From assembly GCA_945860225.1 (NCBI GenBank), contig CAMAPT010000003.1:1-64000 (forward strand): a stretch of 64,000 bases of DNA, given 5' to 3'. This document shows, piece after piece, positions 35,431-45,628 of this stretch. Within the stretch, counting starts at the first letter, position 1. Each line of letters begins with the position of its first letter. The translations under genes and the position numbers were made by a program. Origin of the DNA: Chitinophaga pinensis. Lineage in GTDB: Bacteria; Bacteroidota; Bacteroidia; B-17B0; Aurantibacillaceae. The notes below the pieces were generated by a model that did not search any database, had not been told where the DNA came from, and saw only the letters and a program-made list of their open reading frames with translations.

Positions 35431-37868
35431 TCCAACCGCAAGATGGTAATTCAATAGATAATTATAGGGAACGAGTTTCCAGATTCAGTGGCGAATTGGA
35501 TTGGGGTCTCATTATATTTATTATAAAAAAAAGTCTTTGGTTTGTTCTTGTTTTTTTTGCACTAAGTTTAAGTATAGCGCTCATATACCTCCGATACAGT
35601 CAACCGGAATATCAGTCTTCTACTGTTATACAAATTAATGAAAGCAATCAAGCGTCTCAAGTGCTTCAAATGTCAAAATTTGAAGGCACTGATAATAAAA
35701 TTGCGGAAGCTATGGAGCAAATTCGTTCCAGAAATTTTTTAAAACGAGTTGTAGAACAATCAAACATACAAGTCAGTTATTTAAATGAGGGGACATTCAA
35801 AAACAATGAACTGTATACTTCATCACCTTATACGGTGAAATTTAACATCAAACGATCTTCCATCTATGGTGTAAAAATTTATATAAAATTTAATCAAACG
35901 AATTCCGGAACTCTTTCGTTTGCCGTTGAAGGAAAGAATTACAATTTACCATTTACAACCTTCAATGTCATTAATTCTCCTTTTTTTGATTTGAGTATTT
36001 CTCCCAATAATGCTATCAATCAGGACCTGCGTTCATCACAACTAATAGGAGAAAATAAATCTTATTTTGTAATCAATAACCTAGATCATTTAACCGCGAA
36101 CTTACAATCTAAAATTGACATTAAATTAATTAATGACGCAGCTAAAACTATTCAAATAAAAGTAACGGATGTCAATCCTCAAAAATCAAAAGATTTAGTA
36201 AATTTAATATCTAGAGAATACCTTAAATTTGATGTTGAAAGAAAAAGTGAAAGTTCTAAAAGTATCTTAGATTTTATTGACGGACAACTCGATTTGGTTT
36301 ATAGTGATTTAAAATCATCCGAAAACAATCTTCAGGAATTTAGAAAAGCGCACAATTACACTTCAAAAAATGGAGATTTAGATGCTACTCTGGTAAGACT
36401 TTCAAAAATAGAAGATGATATCTTGAAAGTTGAGCTAGAAGAAAAAATTCTTTCCGAATTGCAACAAAATATTATTAAAAATAAAAGTATTGATATTTAT
36501 CAATTAATCTCCCTCATTTCAGGAACCGAATATGAAAGTGCCATTAAAGAATACACTCAAAGTATTCAAAAATTACTTTTAGAAAAAGAAGATTTACTAT
36601 ATATGGTAACTCCCAATAGTGAAAATATCAAACAGATTAATTTCAACATCGAAACACAAAAAAAATTATTAATAGAAACAATTAATGCCGTTAAATTAAA
36701 ATACAAATCTAAATATTCAAGTCTTACGCAAAAATATTCCGAATATCAAAATAAAAATTCAGGTCATCCTGATGAAGATCTTGAGCATTCTCGATTAATG
36801 CGAATGTTCAGTATCAGTGAAAAATATTACACGATGCTCTTAGAGAAAAAAACTGAATTTTCAATCTCAAAAGCTGGTTTTGTATCTCAAAATGTTATTT
36901 TAGAAGAGGCTATAAACGATGGAGCATTAGTTTCTCCTAATAAAAAAGGGGCTATCATCATCTCCTTTTTAGTTGCTCTATTGCTTTCTATGTTACTTAT
37001 ATTTATACGTTACTTTCTGCATGATAAAATTACATCCATCAATGATGTAGTAAATAATATAGATGCCTCAGTTGCTGTTTTAGGTATTATTCCGAATTAT
37101 GAAAGCGATGTTCCCGTATCACAATTGGTAGTTGATAAAAATCCTAAATCTCAAATTGCTGAGGCTTTTAGAAGTATTCGTTCTAATCTAAACTTTATTA
37201 ATAATTCTGAAAAGCCTAAAATAATTGCTGTTACATCTTCCATATCAGGAGAAGGTAAAACTTTTGTATGCTTAAATATTGCAGGGATTTTGGCTTATAC
37301 CGGTAAAAAAGTGATTTTGCTCGACTTGGATATGAGAAAACCTAAAATTCACAAAGGATTTGGTGTAACAAATTATACAGGTATGAGTACGATTTTAACA
37401 AATCAAACCTCAACTAATGAATGTATTAACAAAAGTCACTTCTTGAATTTAGATTACATTACAGCTGGGCCGATACCCCCTAATCCATCCGAATTGATTA
37501 TCAGCGAGCGATTAAATACACTTATAGAAGAATTAAAACAATCGTATGATTATATCGTTTTTGATAATCCTCCTATCGGATTAGTGACAGATGGTATTAC
37601 CACTATTCAAAAAGCAGATTATCCAATTTATGTTTTCAGAGCTGATTATTCTAAAAAAGCCTTTGTTCAAATTTTAGATAAATTAATCAATGAAGGTAAT
37701 ATTAAAAATCTATCTATGATTTTAAATGGAGTAGATACCAAACGTTCTTCATATGGTTACCGATATGGGTACGGATACGGTTATGGATATGGTTATGGAA
37801 CCAATTCCGGTTATTATTCTGACGATAAAATTGAAGGTAAAAAAAAGGGATTTAAACTATGGAAATAA
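35427..37868 (+). CDS. Wzc-like chain-length regulator / bacterial tyrosine kinase
   Basis: An 813-residue inner-membrane polysaccharide co-polymerase fused to a BY-kinase. Wzz domain between two membrane helices (about 27-52 and 510-535), with long coiled-coil helices between. The kinase has Walker A SISGEGKTFV (about 604-613), Walker A' LLDLDMRKPK (about 631-640) and Walker B YIVFDNPP (about 708). The C-terminal Tyr cluster is an alternating Tyr-Gly run (776-791) followed by GYYS; these are the expected autophosphorylation sites. It overlaps the Wza-like gene by 4 bp and rfbC by 10 bp. Confidence 0.93.
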   Translation: MIQPQDGNSIDNYRERVSRFSGELDWGLIIFIIKKSLWFVLVFFALSLSIALIYLRYSQPEYQSSTVIQINESNQASQVLQMSKFEGTDNKIAEAMEQIRSRNFLKRVVEQSNIQVSYLNEGTFKNNELYTSSPYTVKFNIKRSSIYGVKIYIKFNQTNSGTLSFAVEGKNYNLPFTTFNVINSPFFDLSISPNNAINQDLRSSQLIGENKSYFVINNLDHLTANLQSKIDIKLINDAAKTIQIKVTDVNPQKSKDLVNLISREYLKFDVERKSESSKSILDFIDGQLDLVYSDLKSSENNLQEFRKAHNYTSKNGDLDATLVRLSKIEDDILKVELEEKILSELQQNIIKNKSIDIYQLISLISGTEYESAIKEYTQSIQKLLLEKEDLLYMVTPNSENIKQINFNIETQKKLLIETINAVKLKYKSKYSSLTQKYSEYQNKNSGHPDEDLEHSRLMRMFSISEKYYTMLLEKKTEFSISKAGFVSQNVILEEAINDGALVSPNKKGAIIISFLVALLLSMLLIFIRYFLHDKITSINDVVNNIDASVAVLGIIPNYESDVPVSQLVVDKNPKSQIAEAFRSIRSNLNFINNSEKPKIIAVTSSISGEGKTFVCLNIAGILAYTGKKVILLDLDMRKPKIHKGFGVTNYTGMSTILTNQTSTNECINKSHFLNLDYITAGPIPPNPSELIISERLNTLIEELKQSYDYIVFDNPPIGLVTDGITTIQKADYPIYVFRADYSKKAFVQILDKLINEGNIKNLSMILNGVDTKRSSYGYRYGYGYGYGYGYGTNSGYYSDDKIEGKKKGFKLWK
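37752..37799 (+). repeat. Hexanucleotide repeat encoding the Tyr-Gly tail of the Wzc-like kinase
   Basis: Eight consecutive 6-bp units of the form TAYGGN (one has CGA instead of GGN), coding Tyr-Gly or Tyr-Arg. The units use mixed synonymous codons, so perfect repeats are short. Gain or loss of units would stay in frame and change the number of phosphorylatable tyrosines. Confidence 0.8.
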
Positions 37869-38404
37869 TTGAAACAAGCATCAAAGGTTTATTAATTATT
37901 AAACCTAAGGTATTTGCAGATGATCGAGGATATTTTTTTGAAAGCTATAATGAAACCGTTTTTAGAGACAAGGGCATTAATGTTTCTTTTTTACAAGACA
38001 ATCAATCACTTTCTAATTCAGGAGTTCTAAGAGGTTTACATTTTCAAGCACCTCCTTTCGATCAAGGCAAATTAGTAAGAGTTATAACAGGAGCTGTTTT
38101 AGATATTGCTGTAGATATTCGTAAAAATTCGCCAACCTATGGAGAATATATAGCAATTGAATTAACTGAAGAAAATAAAACGATGTTTTATATACCTTCT
38201 GGTTTTGCTCATGGTTTTGTAACACTAAGAGATAATACTATATTTTCCTATAAATGTACCAACGTATATGATAAATCTTCTGAAGGAACTATTTTATGGA
38301 ATGATTCAGATTTAAATATCAATTGGAATATTGAAAATCCTATTCTTTCAGAAAAAGATAAACTCGGAACGCCTTTTAAACATTTCACGACTCCATTTGA
38401 ATGA
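37859..38404 (+). CDS. rfbC: dTDP-4-dehydrorhamnose 3,5-epimerase
   Basis: A 181-residue cupin-type epimerase of the dTDP-L-rhamnose pathway. Signatures: FADDRGYFFESYN, QDNQSLSNSGVLRGLHFQ with the catalytic-base His of GLHFQ, VDIRKNSPTYGEY, and IPSGFAHGFVTL. No rfbA, rfbB or rfbD is in the window, so it depends on genes elsewhere or acts on another dTDP-sugar. It overlaps the kinase gene by 10 bp. Confidence 0.94.
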   Translation: MEIIETSIKGLLIIKPKVFADDRGYFFESYNETVFRDKGINVSFLQDNQSLSNSGVLRGLHFQAPPFDQGKLVRVITGAVLDIAVDIRKNSPTYGEYIAIELTEENKTMFYIPSGFAHGFVTLRDNTIFSYKCTNVYDKSSEGTILWNDSDLNINWNIENPILSEKDKLGTPFKHFTTPFE

Positions 38405-39483
38405 TATATTTTCAAAATAATATTTCATTATTCATTGTTTTATCAATTGGTTTGACATTTATTCTTTCAATTGTTATCAATTCTATTTTATTAAAATTTT
38501 CACAAAACTTGGGAGTTAGACAACAAACTTCCCAAAAAGAAATAAGATGGAACATGACAGTAAAACCATCTGTGGGGGGTATTTCTTTTTTTGTGACGTT
38601 TTTAATCAACTTTATCATTTTAAACTTCATTGATCACTTTTCGCCATTATCTTACAATAATCTTAAAATTGTTGGTGTATTTGTTGTTTGTACAATTGCT
38701 TTTTTGATGGGATTAGCGGATGATGCATATAATACTAAACCTCTATTAAAGTTTATTACACAGTTAATTTGCGGACTAATTTTGTATTATACCGATACAA
38801 AAATCAGCATCTTTCCCTTCGAAGTTTTCAATTTTGCATTGACGATTTTTTGGGTAGTAGGTTTAATGAATTCGATAAATATGCTTGATAATATGGATGC
38901 CATTACAACTATTGTTTCAATAGTAATATTGATGTTTGTTATTATTTTAAACATGTACTTAAGAATGATTATCTCACCATTGCCTATACTAAGCTTAGGT
39001 TTTTTAGGGACATTACTTGGTTTTTTGGTTTACAATTGGCACCCATCCAAAATGTTTATGGGCGACACTGGAAGTCAACTCTTAGGGTCATTTTTAGCTG
39101 TTTTGGGAATCGATTACTGTTGGAACGCTTATTCATTAATGGAACAATCAACGGATATTAATCCTATTTTAACTGGATTTCTATCGATTGCTTTAGTATT
39201 TATTTTACCTATTTCTGATACAATAACTGTAAGTATTAATCGATTAAAAAAAGGTCAGTCTCCCTTTATTGGAGGAAAAGACCATACAACTCATCATTTA
39301 TTTTTTAGAGGCATAACAGAAAAAAGAATTGCCGTTCTGTTTTTTGTTATTGGATTAATTGGATTATCATTAGCAATCAATGATTTTTTTAATCATCATT
39401 TGTTTTGGATTATCGTATCTTTTTCATTTTGTAGTATCACTTTTATATCTTTATATCTAAACACTATAATTAAAAAAAAGTGA
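38401..39483 (+). CDS. WecA/MraY-family undecaprenyl-phosphate sugar-1-phosphate transferase
   Basis: A 360-residue polytopic membrane enzyme that starts glycan synthesis by linking a sugar-1-phosphate (often GlcNAc-1-P) to undecaprenyl phosphate. Catalytic motifs: LMGLADDAYNTKP (the DD motif), NSINMLDNMDAI, and KMFMGDTGSQLLGSFLA; the HTTHHLFFRG cytoplasmic loop is the WecA-type His motif (HxxHH-like). About ten hydrophobic segments. Together with the Wza- and Wzc-like genes it points to a lipid-linked surface polysaccharide. It overlaps rfbC and the next gene by 4 bp each. Confidence 0.92.
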   Translation: MIYFQNNISLFIVLSIGLTFILSIVINSILLKFSQNLGVRQQTSQKEIRWNMTVKPSVGGISFFVTFLINFIILNFIDHFSPLSYNNLKIVGVFVVCTIAFLMGLADDAYNTKPLLKFITQLICGLILYYTDTKISIFPFEVFNFALTIFWVVGLMNSINMLDNMDAITTIVSIVILMFVIILNMYLRMIISPLPILSLGFLGTLLGFLVYNWHPSKMFMGDTGSQLLGSFLAVLGIDYCWNAYSLMEQSTDINPILTGFLSIALVFILPISDTITVSINRLKKGQSPFIGGKDHTTHHLFFRGITEKRIAVLFFVIGLIGLSLAINDFFNHHLFWIIVSFSFCSITFISLYLNTIIKKK

Positions 39484-40526
39484 ATCCTTCTTTTTGGATA
39501 TCGAACGTATTACTCAAAAAAACGAGTTTACAAATAAAAACATATATCTGCTTTTTAGGATGGATAAGTATTATCATTTTAATCAAAATATCTTCTCCCC
39601 TAAATACTCGTTCATTTGTAGATTATACAGATTCAAATTTTAAAGTTTTAGGACTAAATATGCCTGTAAACTTAGAATTTGCCGGAGAAAAAGTTCCGCA
39701 AAATGATTATGAAATTAAAGAAAGTTTAGAAAAAGAATTTTTCACAGATAAAGTATGGCAAAGCTCTTCTTTATTATTATTAAAAAAAGCCCAAAAATGG
39801 TTTCCTTTAATTGAACCTATATTAAAAAAAGAAGGAATTCCTGACGACTTTAAATATGTAGCAATTATTGAAAGTCATTTATCAAATGTTGTTTCGCCTA
39901 TGGGAGCGGCGGGTTTTTGGCAACTAATGCCTAATACAGCCCAACATTATGGTTTAATTGTAAATAATGAGATTGACGAACGTTTAGATGTTGAAAAATC
40001 TACTAACGTAGCATGTAAACATTTTAAAGAAGCTTATAGCTATTTTAAAAACTGGACATTATCCGCTGCTGCCTATAATATAGGGATTGGAGGTATTCAA
40101 CGAGCATTAAAAAAACAACAAACCAATAATTATTACGATTTGCTTTTAAATAAAGAAACGGGTAGCTTTATATATAGAATTTTGGCTTTTAAAACCTTAT
40201 TGGCGAATCCTCACCATTTTGGTTTAAATAAAAAGCTTATCAATTCAAATAATTTTCCATCGTTTAAAATAATTCAAGTCGATTCTTCAATAACAGATTT
40301 GAAAAAGTTTGCCTCGCATTTCGAAACAGATATCACTATCCTGAAAACTTTTAATCCATGGTTAATAGCTGATTATCTTACAAATCCTGAAAAAAAAACA
40401 TACCGATTTAAAATTCCCAAAAACAAAAACATCGATTTGAATGTTTATTATAATGATGTTTTTCCGAATATATCACGAAGTGATTCAATTGAAAAAACAA
40501 TAATTGACACCACACAAAATCTGTAA
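39480..40526 (+). CDS. MltD-like lytic transglycosylase
   Basis: A 348-residue exported or membrane-anchored enzyme with one N-terminal hydrophobic helix (ICFLGWISIIILIKISS, about 24-40). SLT domain at about 110-250: catalytic Glu in YVAIIESHLSN, then SPMGAAGFWQLMPNTAQHYG and SAAAYNIGIGGIQRAL, the family-1 lytic transglycosylase signatures. The C-terminal ~80 residues may carry a LysM-like fold without a clear motif. It starts with GTG overlapping the upstream stop (GTGA), so translational coupling is likely. It cleaves peptidoglycan, possibly making room for the export complex. Confidence 0.9.
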   Translation: MNPSFWISNVLLKKTSLQIKTYICFLGWISIIILIKISSPLNTRSFVDYTDSNFKVLGLNMPVNLEFAGEKVPQNDYEIKESLEKEFFTDKVWQSSSLLLLKKAQKWFPLIEPILKKEGIPDDFKYVAIIESHLSNVVSPMGAAGFWQLMPNTAQHYGLIVNNEIDERLDVEKSTNVACKHFKEAYSYFKNWTLSAAAYNIGIGGIQRALKKQQTNNYYDLLLNKETGSFIYRILAFKTLLANPHHFGLNKKLINSNNFPSFKIIQVDSSITDLKKFASHFETDITILKTFNPWLIADYLTNPEKKTYRFKIPKNKNIDLNVYYNDVFPNISRSDSIEKTIIDTTQNL

Positions 40527-40628
40527 TTAACTGATACGTTTTATAATGGATAAAGAAGAACAAGACGTGAGTAAATTATATGCGCATTTCTGTCCACTAA
40601 AGTCCTGAATACTTACTCAAAACAAACG

Positions 40629-43487
40629 ATGGAAGAAGAACAATTAGAAATTATTGGCGCAAGAGCTCATAATCTCAAAAACATTTCACTCACAATTCCA
40701 AGAAACAAATTAGTTGTATTAACGGGATTGAGTGGCAGTGGCAAATCATCGTTGGCATTTGACACAATTTATGCTGAAGGACAACGTCGTTATATTGAAA
40801 GTTTTTCAAGTTATGCCAGGCAATTTTTAGGCAATATGGAAAGGCCGGATGTAGATAAAATATCAGGTCTGAGCCCCGTTATTTCAATAGAACAAAAAAC
40901 AGTTAACAAAAATCCACGTTCAACGGTTGGTACAATTACTGAAATTTACGATTTCTTACGTTTATTATATGCGCGCGCAGGCGAAGCTTATTCATATGTT
41001 ACTGGCGAGAAGATGGTTCGTTATAGTGACGAACAAATCATTAAACTGATTCTTGAAAAATATCTTAATCAAAAAATTAATCTTTTAGCACCAATAGTCA
41101 AAGGTAGAAAAGGGCATTACCGTGAATTATTTGAAGATATTCGAAAAAAAGGATTCAATAAAGTAAGAGTGGATGGAGCCATAGTCGATATCACTCCAAA
41201 AATGCAGGTAGACAGATATAAAATTCATGACATTGAAATTGTTATTGATCGATTAGAAATTACCAAAGATATTCAAACCAGATTATATCAATCACTACAA
41301 ATAGCCATGAAACAAGGTAAAGGGACTATTATGGTTATTGAACATGAGGAAGCAGAAATAAAAACAAAGAAGAAAACAACTCACTCATTTGGCTTTGGGA
41401 AAGTTCAATTTTTCAGTCGCTCATTAATGTGTCCCACATCAGGTATTTCGTATGATGAACCTGCACCAAATTTATTTTCATTTAATTCACCTTATGGTGC
41501 CTGCCCTAGTTGCAGTGGACTAGGAGTTGTTTCCGAGGTAGATATTCATAAAATTGTTCCCAATCCATCCATATCTATTCGTAAAGGTGCTATTGCTCCT
41601 ATAGGTATATCAAAGGGCAGTTGGATTTTTAAACAAATTGAAGCTATCGGACTTAAATACAATTTTACATTAGACACTCCTTTTGAAGAAATTCCTCAAG
41701 ACGGAGTGAATATTATATTACATGGTACAGAAGAATTATTTACAATCAAATCTGATACAAATGCTAGTGGCTACACAAGTGCTTTTGACGGCATAGCTAC
41801 CTATATTAGTCGACAAGCAGAGGAAGACCCTTCACCGGCAATGATGCGTTGGGTAGAAGGTTTTTCTAATAAAATTAATTGTTCAAACTGCCAAGGAACA
41901 AGATTAAAAAAAGAGGCGCTTTATTTTAAAATTCACAATAAAAATATTGCAGAATTGTCTGAAATGGATATCTCTATTTTAAGAGATTGGTTTAAAGACA
42001 TTGAAAAGCAATTAACGCCATCACAAAACATAATTGCTAAAGAAATTTTAAAGGAAATTAGAACTAGAATTGGTTTTTTACTAGAAGTTGGTTTAGATTA
42101 TGTGACCTTAAATCGTTCTTCAAAAACACTGAGTGGTGGCGAAGCTCAGCGAATTAGGCTTGCAAGCCAAATAGGTTCGCAATTAGTTGGCGTATTATAT
42201 ATTCTGGACGAACCTAGTATTGGGTTACACCAGCGTGATAACATGAAATTAATCGAAGCTCTTAAAAACTTACGCGATGTGGGCAATAGCGTATTGGTGG
42301 TAGAACACGACAAGGATATGATTATTGAATCGGACTTTGTGATTGATATTGGACCTGGAGCCGGAGTTCACGGCGGACAAGTTGTTGCAGCCTCAGAACC
42401 TCAAAGCATGCTAAAATTTAACACTCTAACTTCTGATTATATTTCAGGAAAAAAATCAATAGAAATTCCGAAACAAAGGCGAAAAGGAAATGGTAAAAAA
42501 CTGATTTTAAAGGGATGTACAGGCCATAATCTTAAAAATGTTGCCGTCGAAATTCCTTTGGGTAAATTTATTTGCGTAACAGGTGTAAGTGGTAGTGGTA
42601 AATCAAGTTTAATTAATGAAACATTATATCCTATCTTAAGCAATCATTTTTATAATTCCGAAAAACGTCCTCTACCTCATAAATCATTTACTGGAATAGA
42701 ACATATTGATAAGGTTATTGATATTGACCAATCGCCCATCGGACGGACACCACGCAGTAATCCGGCAACATACACCAATGTTTTTTCTGATATCAGAACA
42801 TTATTTTCAGAATTACCTGAATCAAAAATAAGAGGCTACAAACCAGGTAGATTTTCATTTAATGTAAAAGGTGGGCGTTGCGAAACTTGCGGGGGTGCAG
42901 GAGTAAAAACAATAGAAATGAATTTCTTACCTGATGTATATATTAATTGTGATCAATGCAATGGGAAACGCTATAACCGTGAAACTCTAGAAGTACGTTA
43001 TAAAGGTAAATCGATTAGTGATGTGCTGAACATGACCATTGATCAGGCCTGTGATTATTTTGAACATCTTCCTAATATTTATCGTCATATTAAAACTTTA
43101 CAAGAGGTAGGATTAGGATATATTACTTTAGGTCAACAAGCCACTACATTAAGCGGAGGCGAAGCGCAACGGGTAAAACTCTCCACAGAATTGAGTAAAC
43201 GAGATACAGGAAATACATTATATATATTAGATGAACCTACAACAGGTTTGCATTTTGAGGATATCAGAATTCTTTTAGGGGTATTAAATCGGTTAGTTGA
43301 AAATGGAAATACCGTTTTAGTAATTGAACACAATATGGATATTATAAAAGTTGCCGACCATATTATTGATGTAGGAATGGAAGGAGGAAAAGGAGGTGGA
43401 GAAATTTTATTTACAGGTACACCTGAGGAACTTGTCAAATTCAAAAAAGGATATACCGCTCCTTTTCTAAAAAAAGAATTGGGATAA
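40629..43487 (+). CDS. uvrA: Excinuclease ABC subunit UvrA
   Basis: A 952-residue DNA-damage sensor of nucleotide excision repair. Two ABC ATPase modules: Walker [13 protein letters not shown] (about 33-44) and [14 protein letters not shown] (about 655), signature [16 protein letters not shown] and [16 protein letters not shown]. Zinc modules: CPSCSGLG region, [14 protein letters not shown], and [14 protein letters not shown] ... [10 protein letters not shown]. Full length. It follows the transglycosylase by 102 bp on the same strand and no terminator is seen between them. Confidence 0.99.
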   Translation: MEEEQLEIIGARAHNLKNISLTIPRNKLVVLTGLSGSGKSSLAFDTIYAEGQRRYIESFSSYARQFLGNMERPDVDKISGLSPVISIEQKTVNKNPRSTVGTITEIYDFLRLLYARAGEAYSYVTGEKMVRYSDEQIIKLILEKYLNQKINLLAPIVKGRKGHYRELFEDIRKKGFNKVRVDGAIVDITPKMQVDRYKIHDIEIVIDRLEITKDIQTRLYQSLQIAMKQGKGTIMVIEHEEAEIKTKKKTTHSFGFGKVQFFSRSLMCPTSGISYDEPAPNLFSFNSPYGACPSCSGLGVVSEVDIHKIVPNPSISIRKGAIAPIGISKGSWIFKQIEAIGLKYNFTLDTPFEEIPQDGVNIILHGTEELFTIKSDTNASGYTSAFDGIATYISRQAEEDPSPAMMRWVEGFSNKINCSNCQGTRLKKEALYFKIHNKNIAELSEMDISILRDWFKDIEKQLTPSQNIIAKEILKEIRTRIGFLLEVGLDYVTLNRSSKTLSGGEAQRIRLASQIGSQLVGVLYILDEPSIGLHQRDNMKLIEALKNLRDVGNSVLVVEHDKDMIIESDFVIDIGPGAGVHGGQVVAASEPQSMLKFNTLTSDYISGKKSIEIPKQRRKGNGKKLILKGCTGHNLKNVAVEIPLGKFICVTGVSGSGKSSLINETLYPILSNHFYNSEKRPLPHKSFTGIEHIDKVIDIDQSPIGRTPRSNPATYTNVFSDIRTLFSELPESKIRGYKPGRFSFNVKGGRCETCGGAGVKTIEMNFLPDVYINCDQCNGKRYNRETLEVRYKGKSISDVLNMTIDQACDYFEHLPNIYRHIKTLQEVGLGYITLGQQATTLSGGEAQRVKLSTELSKRDTGNTLYILDEPTTGLHFEDIRILLGVLNRLVENGNTVLVIEHNMDIIKVADHIIDVGMEGGKGGGEILFTGTPEELVKFKKGYTAPFLKKELG

Positions 43488-43541
43488 AGCGTCATAATGA
43501 TTAATAACTTTTGTATTTTCAACTCACTAAACTAAATTTAT

Positions 43542-44255
43542 ATGACCCCCGAAAAAGAAGATAAAATCAGAAAAGCATTTGCTAGTAGAGAAACCAAAGA
43601 CGTGATGGCGTCTGATAGTTGGAAAATTTTTAAAATTATGGGGGAGTTTGTGAATGGGTTCGAGCGCATGCAACAAATAGGTCCTTGTGTTTCCATATTT
43701 GGTTCAGCAAGAACAAAACCTGAAAATCCATACTACATTTTAGCCGAAGAGATTGCTTTTAAACTAACTCAAGAGGGTTACGGAATAATTACAGGTGGCG
43801 GTCCTGGTATTATGGAAGCTGCAAATAAAGGTGCAAAAAGAGGTAAAGGTAATTCTGTAGGATTAAATATTAACCTCCCTTTTGAACAAAAACCAAATGA
43901 TTTTATTGACAGAGATAAAAGCATCGACTTTAACTATTTCTTTGTTCGCAAAACCGTGTTTTTAAAATATTCGCAAGGATTCATTGCCATGCCTGGCGGA
44001 TTTGGCACCATTGATGAATTATTTGAAGCATTAACTCTTGTTCAAACCAATAAAATTGCAGAGTTTCCGGTTGTATTAGTTGGTAAAACTTATTGGAGTG
44101 GCCTCATGGAATGGATAAAAGAAACAATGTTACTTGAAGAACACAACATCAATGAAATTGATTTAGAATTATTTAAAATTGTTGACACAGCCGATGAAGC
44201 CGTGAAACACATTGTTGACTTTTACAGTAAATATTTACTCAAACCTAATTTTTAG
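43542..44255 (+). CDS. LOG-family (TIGR00730-type) protein
   Basis: A 237-residue Rossmann-fold protein with VSIFGSARTKPENPYYILAE, GGGPGIMEAANKGAKRGKGN and the PGGFGTIDELFEALTLVQT motif of the lysine-decarboxylase-like / LOG family. Members act as nucleotide 5'-monophosphate phosphoribohydrolases, including cytokinin-activating enzymes in plants and some bacteria. The true bacterial substrate here is unknown. It lies 54 bp behind uvrA and 27 bp before the dehydrogenase gene. Confidence 0.9.
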   Translation: MTPEKEDKIRKAFASRETKDVMASDSWKIFKIMGEFVNGFERMQQIGPCVSIFGSARTKPENPYYILAEEIAFKLTQEGYGIITGGGPGIMEAANKGAKRGKGNSVGLNINLPFEQKPNDFIDRDKSIDFNYFFVRKTVFLKYSQGFIAMPGGFGTIDELFEALTLVQTNKIAEFPVVLVGKTYWSGLMEWIKETMLLEEHNINEIDLELFKIVDTADEAVKHIVDFYSKYLLKPNF

Positions 44256-44282
44256 AATTACACAAATTTTAAAAACACGAAA

Positions 44283-45053
44283 ATGAAAACAGTCTTAATT
44301 ACAGGAAGTACAAGTGGTATTGGCTTAGGTATTGCTCAAGAATTTGCCAAAACAAAACAATATAACATCGTATTTAATGGTTTAGAAACAAATGGTAAAG
44401 AAATAGCTGATGCTATAGGTCAACAATACGATATTGATGTTATGTATAGCAATGCTAACATGTTAAAACCAGAAGAGTTACAAAAAATGGTTGATGATGC
44501 CATTTTAAAATTTGGTAAAATAGATGTATTGATAAATAATGCAGGCATACAACATGTTTCTCCGATAGAGGATTTTCCTGAAGATAAATGGAATGCCATT
44601 ATTGGGATCAACCTAACATCTGCCTTTTATTTAACCAAAGCCGTATGGAAAGGAATGAAAGAGCGTAAATTTGGACGTATTATCAATATAGCTTCTGCTC
44701 ATGGGTTAGTAGCCTCAGAATTCAAAAGTGCTTATGTAGCTAGTAAACACGGAATAGTAGGATTTACTAAAACAATTGCCTTAGAAGGTGCGCCATTCAA
44801 CATTACAGCCAATGCTATATGCCCAGGTTACGTAAAAACCCCATTAGTTGAGAAACAAATTGCCGACCAAGCCAAAGCTCATCAAATGAGTGAAACTGAC
44901 GTTGTAAATAAAGTAATGCTACTCAAACAAGCCGTTAAAGAATTTGTACCTGTTGAAGTTTTAGGGCAAATGGCTGTATTTATGGCATCTGAAAGTGCTT
45001 CTACATTAACAGGAACCGCTTTGCCAATAGATGGTGGATGGAATGCACAATAA
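44283..45053 (+). CDS. 3-hydroxybutyrate dehydrogenase (SDR family)
   Basis: A 256-residue short-chain dehydrogenase. NAD-binding motif TGSTSGIGLGIA (about 7-18), NNAG (about 85), catalytic set Ser (NIASAHG), Tyr and Lys (AYVASKHG). The segments ALEGAPFNITANAICPGYVK, TPLVEKQIADQAKAHQMSE and KEFVPVEVLGQMAVFMASES are characteristic of D-beta-hydroxybutyrate dehydrogenases. It oxidises D-3-hydroxybutyrate to acetoacetate. A terminator follows. Confidence 0.9.
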   Translation: MKTVLITGSTSGIGLGIAQEFAKTKQYNIVFNGLETNGKEIADAIGQQYDIDVMYSNANMLKPEELQKMVDDAILKFGKIDVLINNAGIQHVSPIEDFPEDKWNAIIGINLTSAFYLTKAVWKGMKERKFGRIINIASAHGLVASEFKSAYVASKHGIVGFTKTIALEGAPFNITANAICPGYVKTPLVEKQIADQAKAHQMSETDVVNKVMLLKQAVKEFVPVEVLGQMAVFMASESASTLTGTALPIDGGWNAQ

Positions 45054-45092
45054 CAAACTAAAAAATGCAATTAGTAGGATTACGGCATAAAT

Positions 45093-45115
45093 AAGGGGGC
45101 AAAGCCCCTTTTTTT
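45093..45115 (+). terminator. Intrinsic terminator behind the hydroxybutyrate dehydrogenase gene
   Basis: GGGGC (45096-45100), AAA loop and GCCCC (45104-45108), then a run of seven T (45109-45115). It reads on the plus strand and overlaps the stop codon of the convergent minus-strand gene by two bases. On the minus strand the T-run is poor, so it mainly serves the dehydrogenase transcript. Confidence 0.9.
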
Positions 45116-45413
45116 ATGCTGTTTTTCTATGAGCTCTATCTCTACCATGATGACCATGGTTGTTATTATTTAGTTTGTAATGATTACTCGTAGAACTAGC
45201 TTTTTCTTTTTTTCTGTCGTAAGCAGCAAAAATAAAATACCCCGCTGTTCCTGAACCTAAAATGACAACAATTATTAATATGCTTATGATGTCAGAATGC
45301 GATTGTTCTTCAACCGGCACAGGTTCAACAGCACTCAATACTGAGCACATAAACAAACTTAACACTGTAAGCAGCCATCTGCTTGCAACTGATTTTTTTT
45401 CGATAGTTTTCAT
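45114..45413 (-). CDS. Small uncharacterised membrane protein with His/Asn-rich tail
   Basis: About 99 residues from ATG 45413 (a TTG 33 bp upstream would extend it). It has a signal-like N-terminus (WLLTVLSLFMCSVLSA), a single membrane helix (IISILIIVVILGSGTAGYFIF, split as IISILIIVVI then LGSGTAGYFIF), and a polar tail with NHYKLNNNNHGHHGRDRAHR. The His cluster might bind metal. No family recognised. Confidence 0.6.
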   Translation of the reverse strand: MKTIEKKSVASRWLLTVLSLFMCSVLSAVEPVPVEEQSHSDIISILIIVVILGSGTAGYFIFAAYDRKKEKASSTSNHYKLNNNNHGHHGRDRAHRKTA

Positions 45414-45573
45414 GATTTCAAAAAATTGTGTTGAAAACAAATTCAACCGTTAAACATTATATATATTTAGAATAATCTATCAAATCAATATTTCTACTTA
45501 TTAAACGAGGCTTAAAAGAATAATGTTACAGTATTTCGTTTAATTTCAATTGTTTACAAAAAAATTATAAGAC

Positions 45574-45602
45574 AAAAAAAGACCGTTCTTTCGAAACGGT
45601 CT
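45574..45602 (-). terminator. Intrinsic terminator behind the uncharacterised lipoprotein gene
   Basis: AGACCGTT (45580-45587) pairs with AACGGTCT (45595-45602) around a 7-nt loop. On the minus strand the 8-bp stem runs into seven T (45580-45574). It lies 26 nt behind the stop codon at 45629. Confidence 0.9.
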
Positions 45603-45628
45603 CATACTGTAAAAAAATATAATTAAAA

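Noticed and set aside
40546-40608. 20-codon ATG frame between the lytic transglycosylase and uvrA (MDKEEQDVSKLY...)
   Set aside because: Too short to support, no signal or family motif, no clear promoter. It might be a leader peptide or remnant but nothing shows it.
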